A stretch of 64,000 nucleotides of DNA, from assembly GCA_046350295.1 (NCBI GenBank), contig JAXMAR010000021.1, positions 50,846-114,845 on the forward strand, written 5' to 3'. Origin of the DNA: JAXMAR01 sp046350295. GTDB taxonomy: Bacteria > Planctomycetota > Planctomycetia > Gemmatales > Gemmataceae. The notes beneath the pieces are model-generated. The model was not told the origin of the DNA and ran no database searches. It saw nothing but the letters and a program-made list of their open reading frames with translations. Both the position numbers and the translations under genes were made by a program. Below are positions 59,895 to 64,000 of the stretch, piece by piece. Within the stretch, counting starts at the first letter, position 1. Each line of letters begins with the position of its first letter.

Positions 59895-62030
59895 CTACTT
59901 CTCTCCAATGCAATAGAGAAACGCCTCGCCGCGCAGATACAGCCGGCCGCCGTCGCAAATCGGCGGGGCGTAGGTGAGCGTTTCCTGGGCCGGGAGCGGG
60001 AGGATACGGTCGAGTTGCGTGGCGATGCGGTTGCGGGCGACCATCTTGAACGTGGGGCCGGGCTCGAAGAGGATCGTGGTTCCCTGGTTGTCGCAAGCGG
60101 CGATGTGCTTGCCGACGAGGGTAAGGCTGGCGGCGACGGGGACGGCGTTGTAGTGCATGAGGCCGGCGAGGTCGAGGGGTTGGCGGTAGAGCATCTTGCC
60201 GGTTTTGAGGTCGAGGGCGAACAGCTCCTGGTAGATGTCGCACTGGTAGCTGATGTTGTCGTGAATGAGGGGGGAGCCGGCGGTCCAGCGGTCGACCCAT
60301 TTGCCGCCGGGGCCGCGGTGGATCTCTTCGGGAAGCGACCAGCGCGCGACGAGCTTGGGTTCGCGGGCTGAGGCGGTGAAGTCGAAGAGATGGAGCTGGC
60401 CGACGCCGTAGCGCGGCAGATAGACGCGCTGGCCGAGGATGACGGGCGGAGACCAGCCGATGTCGCCGCCGGCGCCGCTGCCTTCGGGACGGAAGAAGAT
60501 CTCGCCGGTGGCGGGCTTGACGACGTCGCCGCGCTGGGTGATGACGACGGTCTCGCCGCCGAGCTTGGCGGCGAGGAGGGCGGCGACGTTGTTCTTGATC
60601 TTGCGGTTCTCCCAGAGAAGCTTGCCCGTGTTGGCGTCCAGACCGAAGAGGCGGTTGAAGAAGCCGACGAAGACGCCGTCGGCCAGGGCGGGGGAGGAGC
60701 CGTAGGTCAGCTCGTGGGTCTTGAGACGGGTGATCCATTGGCGCTTGCCGCCCAGGTCGAAGCAGGCGGCGACCCCCATGCCGTTCCAGACGAAGACGCG
60801 TTTGCAGTCGGAGACCGGCGTCGCCATGGTGAAGCCGACGATGCCGAAGTGGCCTTCGAAGTGCCCCTCGGCCTCGATGCGGAACGTCTTCTCGTCGATG
60901 GCGAGCAAGGTCTTCTGAAGCTCGGCGCGGAGGCGCGTTACTTCTTTGCGATCCTTCGCGGCTTTGAGCCTCGCCAAGAGTGGATCGACGCGCTCGGCGT
61001 AAGCGGGATTGGCCTTTTTCTCGTCGGGGGTCAGCGCCGCGTAATAGTCGACGGCGGCGGACCAGAGGACCTTGCCGCTGGTCTTGTCGAGACAAAGGAC
61101 GTGATCGGGTTCGGCCATGAGGAAGATGCGGTCACGGACAAGGAGGGGTGTGGAGGTGCTGCGGCCCGGGAGCGGCGTCATCCAGAGGATGTTCTTGGAG
61201 TCGTAAGGAACGTCGGGCGGGTCCATGATGCGAAGACAGCAGCGCATGTCTTTGAAGCCGGGGCGATTCGGGCTGGAGAGCTTGAGGAGGAGGCGGTTCC
61301 AGCCGGGCTGCAGCTCGACATCGAAGCGGGCGGACGGCGAGTCGAGATGGTTCAGTTCATGCCGGCTGATGGAGGGATAGAAGCCGAGGGCGACGCGGCG
61401 CTCGGTCGCGCGGAAGACGACCTTGCCGTTGAGCCAAGCTTTGAGGCCTTCGCCATGGTCGGCGACGATGCGCGCTTTGCCGCCGCGCTTGGAGAAGAGG
61501 TAGGTGTGGGCATAGGCGACCTGGTTGATGAGGACCGGTTGGTCGGGCTCGCCGAGGCGGAAGGCTTTGCCGAGGTCGAGCCAGGGAAGCTCGGCCGTGC
61601 CGAAGACGTGGATGTCGTCGGCCGGGGAGGTGTGGACGGTCCAGACGTTCGCGCCGACTTTCTGGCCCGGCATGGGGCGGATCGTCGCTTCGCCGTCGAG
61701 CAGGTCGTCGTCGAAGTTTTTGACGGAATCCTTGACGGGGAAGGGGCCGACGACGAGCCAGTCGCGGACGAGGCCTTTTTCGACGGGATTGGCTGTGCCG
61801 GGGCCAGCGCCGGAGGGCCGCAGGGCGGTGGCGCGGAGGTCTTCGAGGGCGCCCTGGGGGAGGCGATGCCAGTGGAGCGGGGGATGGGCGCCGGGCCAGA
61901 GACCCGTGCCGTTGCCGCGCCAGCCGTAGGCGGGATCCTGGGCGACGGCGGACGAAGCGGTGAATGCGACGAGAGCAATCAACAGACATGTCTTCATCGG
62001 TTTGTCCGCCGTCCAAGGGAACCGCAACAT
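59895..62030 (-). CDS. Exported PQQ-type beta-propeller protein
   Basis: 711 residues from the ATG at 62030, which lies 2 bases after the TGA of the upstream gene and has GGAAGGA 9 bases before it. An alternative ATG at 61997 begins a clean signal peptide (MKTCLLIALVAFTASSAVAQ). An N-terminal carbohydrate-like beta domain (residues about 150-240) is followed by repeated propeller blades with KTGKMLYRQ, NTGKLLWENR and TSGKVLWSAAV motifs. Such propellers are non-enzymatic or bind PQQ. Operon with the metallohydrolase and the nucleotidyltransferase-like gene. Confidence 0.88.
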   Translation of the reverse strand: MLRFPWTADKPMKTCLLIALVAFTASSAVAQDPAYGWRGNGTGLWPGAHPPLHWHRLPQGALEDLRATALRPSGAGPGTANPVEKGLVRDWLVVGPFPVKDSVKNFDDDLLDGEATIRPMPGQKVGANVWTVHTSPADDIHVFGTAELPWLDLGKAFRLGEPDQPVLINQVAYAHTYLFSKRGGKARIVADHGEGLKAWLNGKVVFRATERRVALGFYPSISRHELNHLDSPSARFDVELQPGWNRLLLKLSSPNRPGFKDMRCCLRIMDPPDVPYDSKNILWMTPLPGRSTSTPLLVRDRIFLMAEPDHVLCLDKTSGKVLWSAAVDYYAALTPDEKKANPAYAERVDPLLARLKAAKDRKEVTRLRAELQKTLLAIDEKTFRIEAEGHFEGHFGIVGFTMATPVSDCKRVFVWNGMGVAACFDLGGKRQWITRLKTHELTYGSSPALADGVFVGFFNRLFGLDANTGKLLWENRKIKNNVAALLAAKLGGETVVITQRGDVVKPATGEIFFRPEGSGAGGDIGWSPPVILGQRVYLPRYGVGQLHLFDFTASAREPKLVARWSLPEEIHRGPGGKWVDRWTAGSPLIHDNISYQCDIYQELFALDLKTGKMLYRQPLDLAGLMHYNAVPVAASLTLVGKHIAACDNQGTTILFEPGPTFKMVARNRIATQLDRILPLPAQETLTYAPPICDGGRLYLRGEAFLYCIGEK

Positions 62031-62032
62031 CG

Positions 62033-64000
62033 TCAGCGTCCTTCCGCCCGCGCCACCTGGCTCTCGCGCCACGCCTGAGCGAACGCTTCGAAGCCGGTTT
62101 CCACCTGTGGCCCGGCTTTGCGTGCCGCCGCGCGCGTCTCGGCATCGGTCGGCGCCACGCCGCGCGCCTGTAGCAACCCCGCCGCCTGCGCCGCTACCGC
62201 CTCGTCGAATTCAGCCAGCGCAGCCAAGATCTTGGCTCGGTTCGGCCAGGAAGCGTCCACCACGCGCTTGGCGTAGTCGTAGGCGTTGCTCTTCTTGCCG
62301 TCGCCGTCCGCATCGAGCCAAACGGCCCCCGTGACGCCGATCACACGGCTCTCGACCACCGGCGACGTCGGCTGGTACGGTTTGGCGATCGGCCAGTACA
62401 GCTCGCGCACCCCCGGACCGGTCGCGACGGCGACGAGCCACACGTCGTGCCGGAAGCGCGGTAGCGTCCATTCTCCCTCCCAGAGAACGGCGCCCTTCCG
62501 CGCGACGTCGATCGCGGCCTCCCGGATCTTGACGCCGTTCGCGTACAGCTCGACCCGGTCCGCCTTCACCCAACTCGGACCTTGTACCCGGACTGTCACC
62601 TTCGCGGCGCCCGCGGGCACAATGTCGCCCGGGCCGTGCTTGCCATTGACGCGAATTTCGGTGAGGAGGCCGCAGCTCACCAGGACGCGTCCGCGGCGAA
62701 AGCTCTCCACCGCCTCGGCCACGTCGATGGCATCGGGCGCCTTGTCCTTGCATTGGATGTATGTCCGGGCCTGGCCGACCAGGAAACGCGAGACGTCGTG
62801 CGAGTCGCTGGCGCCGACGGGCGTGAGGTAGATGCCGCGGTTGAGCATACCGAACCAGTCGCGCACCAGGCGCATCACGTCGCTTTGCTGCGCCCCGGAA
62901 TTGACGATCTCCATGGCGTTGGCTTCGAGGCGCCAGCCGTCGAGTTCGTCGCCGGTGAGAGCGAGATGGCGGGCCGGGCCGAAGGGGCGGAAGCCGCTGT
63001 GCAGGTCGCGGGCATGGTTGAGGATGACGACCTTCGCCCCGGTCTTGCGTAGGTTCGCGAACAGGGAGGGCCAATCCTTGAGCTTGTAGTCCGCGATCGC
63101 GGCGTCCGGTTTCACCGGGAAGATGTTGAAGTGGCCGACAGCCGTCGTGACTTCGTTGCCGACAACCGGCGTGAAATAGCGGCGCACGCCATGCTTGACG
63201 GCCGCCTCGTGGTAATCGATGTGCCGGTTGTGCTCGGTGGCGATCGGCAGTTCGATTCCTTCGCCGGCGATGGCGATGACGCGCTCCGCCGCCGTCGCGT
63301 CGCCGTGGCCGGAGTAGGCGAGGCTGTGGATGTGCGTGTCGCTGCTCACGTAACCCGGCGTCGCGACCTCGCGCCGAATGGTAACGGTCTTGGCGAGCCG
63401 TTCGCCCGACTTGAGCGTGATGCGGATGGCGCCGACGCCGTACGCGAAGCCGCGGCCCGCGTGGATGGTGTATTCGCCGGCCGGCAAGCCGAAGCGGGCC
63501 TTGCCGGTCGCCGTGTAGATGACGCCGGGCCGGACGGCGAGGCGTTCGTCGGAGACCGCGCTCGTGGTGGCCAGGCTGCCCTTGGCGTTGACGATGGTGA
63601 TGCGGCAGGGAACGGGCGTCTTGGCGTCGGCGTCGTGAACGGTGATGTCGACGGTAGCCTCGGATAGCGCCTCCTGCATCGGCCGGGAGTCGAGGCTGAT
63701 GTCGCCGACGCGGATGTCGTCGACGACCTTGCCGCTCTGTTCGATAACGAGGCGGTTGTCGCCGTCGAGCAACAGGCGCGGCGGCACGGGCAGATAGATG
63801 GTGGTATCGTTCTCGTCGGCGACGAGGCGGCCCAGCGTCTTGCCGTTGAGCAGCACGGTCCAGGCTTGCCGCACGTCTTGCTGGCGCAGGCGGAGCGTCA
63901 TCTCCGTGTCATTTTTGGAGGCGGAGAACAGCAGCTGCAGGCGGGGCCCCTCCGCTACCATTGGAAAGGTCGACCATTCGGGGACGGGACCCAGACGCAA
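62033..64000 (-). CDS. CehA/McbA-type PHP-like metallohydrolase, 5' end cut by the window
   Basis: 655 visible residues with the frame open to the window edge. The motif SSDTHIHSLAYSGHGDATAAERVIAIAGEGIELPIATEHNRH resembles the PHP-type metal centre of CehA/McbA hydrolases, and VILNHARDLH and GASDSHDVSRFLVGQ give further metal-binding histidines and aspartates. An N-terminal carbohydrate-binding-like region precedes this domain. Enzymes of this group hydrolyse phosphate esters or similar bonds; the substrate is not known. It is followed by the PQQ propeller gene after 2 bases. Confidence 0.85.
   Translation of the reverse strand: MRLGPVPEWSTFPMVAEGPRLQLLFSASKNDTEMTLRLRQQDVRQAWTVLLNGKTLGRLVADENDTTIYLPVPPRLLLDGDNRLVIEQSGKVVDDIRVGDISLDSRPMQEALSEATVDITVHDADAKTPVPCRITIVNAKGSLATTSAVSDERLAVRPGVIYTATGKARFGLPAGEYTIHAGRGFAYGVGAIRITLKSGERLAKTVTIRREVATPGYVSSDTHIHSLAYSGHGDATAAERVIAIAGEGIELPIATEHNRHIDYHEAAVKHGVRRYFTPVVGNEVTTAVGHFNIFPVKPDAAIADYKLKDWPSLFANLRKTGAKVVILNHARDLHSGFRPFGPARHLALTGDELDGWRLEANAMEIVNSGAQQSDVMRLVRDWFGMLNRGIYLTPVGASDSHDVSRFLVGQARTYIQCKDKAPDAIDVAEAVESFRRGRVLVSCGLLTEIRVNGKHGPGDIVPAGAAKVTVRVQGPSWVKADRVELYANGVKIREAAIDVARKGAVLWEGEWTLPRFRHDVWLVAVATGPGVRELYWPIAKPYQPTSPVVESRVIGVTGAVWLDADGDGKKSNAYDYAKRVVDASWPNRAKILAALAEFDEAVAAQAAGLLQARGVAPTDAETRAAARKAGPQVETGFEAFAQAWRESQVARAEGR

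Noticed and set aside
60390..62078. Long plus-strand frame opposite the PQQ propeller gene
   Set aside because: A mirror of a well-supported gene, without a start context or domain.

Overview
The window is GC-rich chromosomal DNA that reads as a planctomycete, most likely a relative of Gemmata (Gemmataceae). The evidence is lineage-typical families: DUF1501 proteins with twin-arginine-like leaders, a TIGR03000 protein, ECF sigma factors translationally coupled to large Ser/Thr kinases with WD40 or TPR tails, a secreted WD40/HEAT protein, PPC-type repeats on a trypsin-like protease, Uma2 nucleases, and many small toxin-antitoxin (TA) pairs. No rRNA, tRNA or CRISPR array was found. The genus is an inference from gene content.

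Layout. 1-6.4 kb: the end of a DUF1501 gene, a serine hydrolase fused to a VanX-type D-Ala-D-Ala dipeptidase, fumarase, a PIN toxin pair and an RNA methyltransferase. 6.4-11.3 kb: DUF421 membrane protein, stand-alone AAA ATPase, a permease/serine hydrolase pair, and a tail-to-tail MazF/antitoxin pair. 11.4-17.2 kb: the most notable locus, a candidate retron with a reverse transcriptase, a winged-helix/SWIM zinc-finger protein and a HEAT-like protein, all on the minus strand, with two related structured RNAs, one in each intergenic gap. 17.3-23.2 kb: hypothetical and secreted proteins, a WD40 protein and an esterase. 23.4-31.9 kb: adenosylhomocysteinase with a decayed IS630 element inserted at its stop codon, three small TA-like pairs (one broken), and two DUF1501 genes (one frameshifted). 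32-45 kb: two ECF sigma/kinase modules, CutC, a His/Cys/Tyr-rich exported protein and an HtrA-like protease. 45.7-64 kb: a proline-rich HEAT protein, an Obg/DRG GTPase, SMI1/KNR4, Uma2, purine nucleoside phosphorylase, a PIN toxin pair, a lipoprotein, a GT87 glycosyltransferase, several hydrolases, a one-haem-motif protein, a nucleotidyltransferase-like protein, a PQQ-type propeller and a PHP-like metallohydrolase.

The retron candidate is the main result. The RT carries retron hallmarks (NAxxH, YADD, VTGL). The two RNAs share about 100 scattered conserved positions, yet their outer stems (29-31 pairs) and central hairpins (20-23 pairs) have unrelated sequences that remain paired in each copy. 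Such covariation is expected of msr-msd RNAs and not of a mobile repeat. One RT served by two non-coding RNAs, with one RNA before each of the last two genes, is an unusual arrangement worth experimental follow-up.
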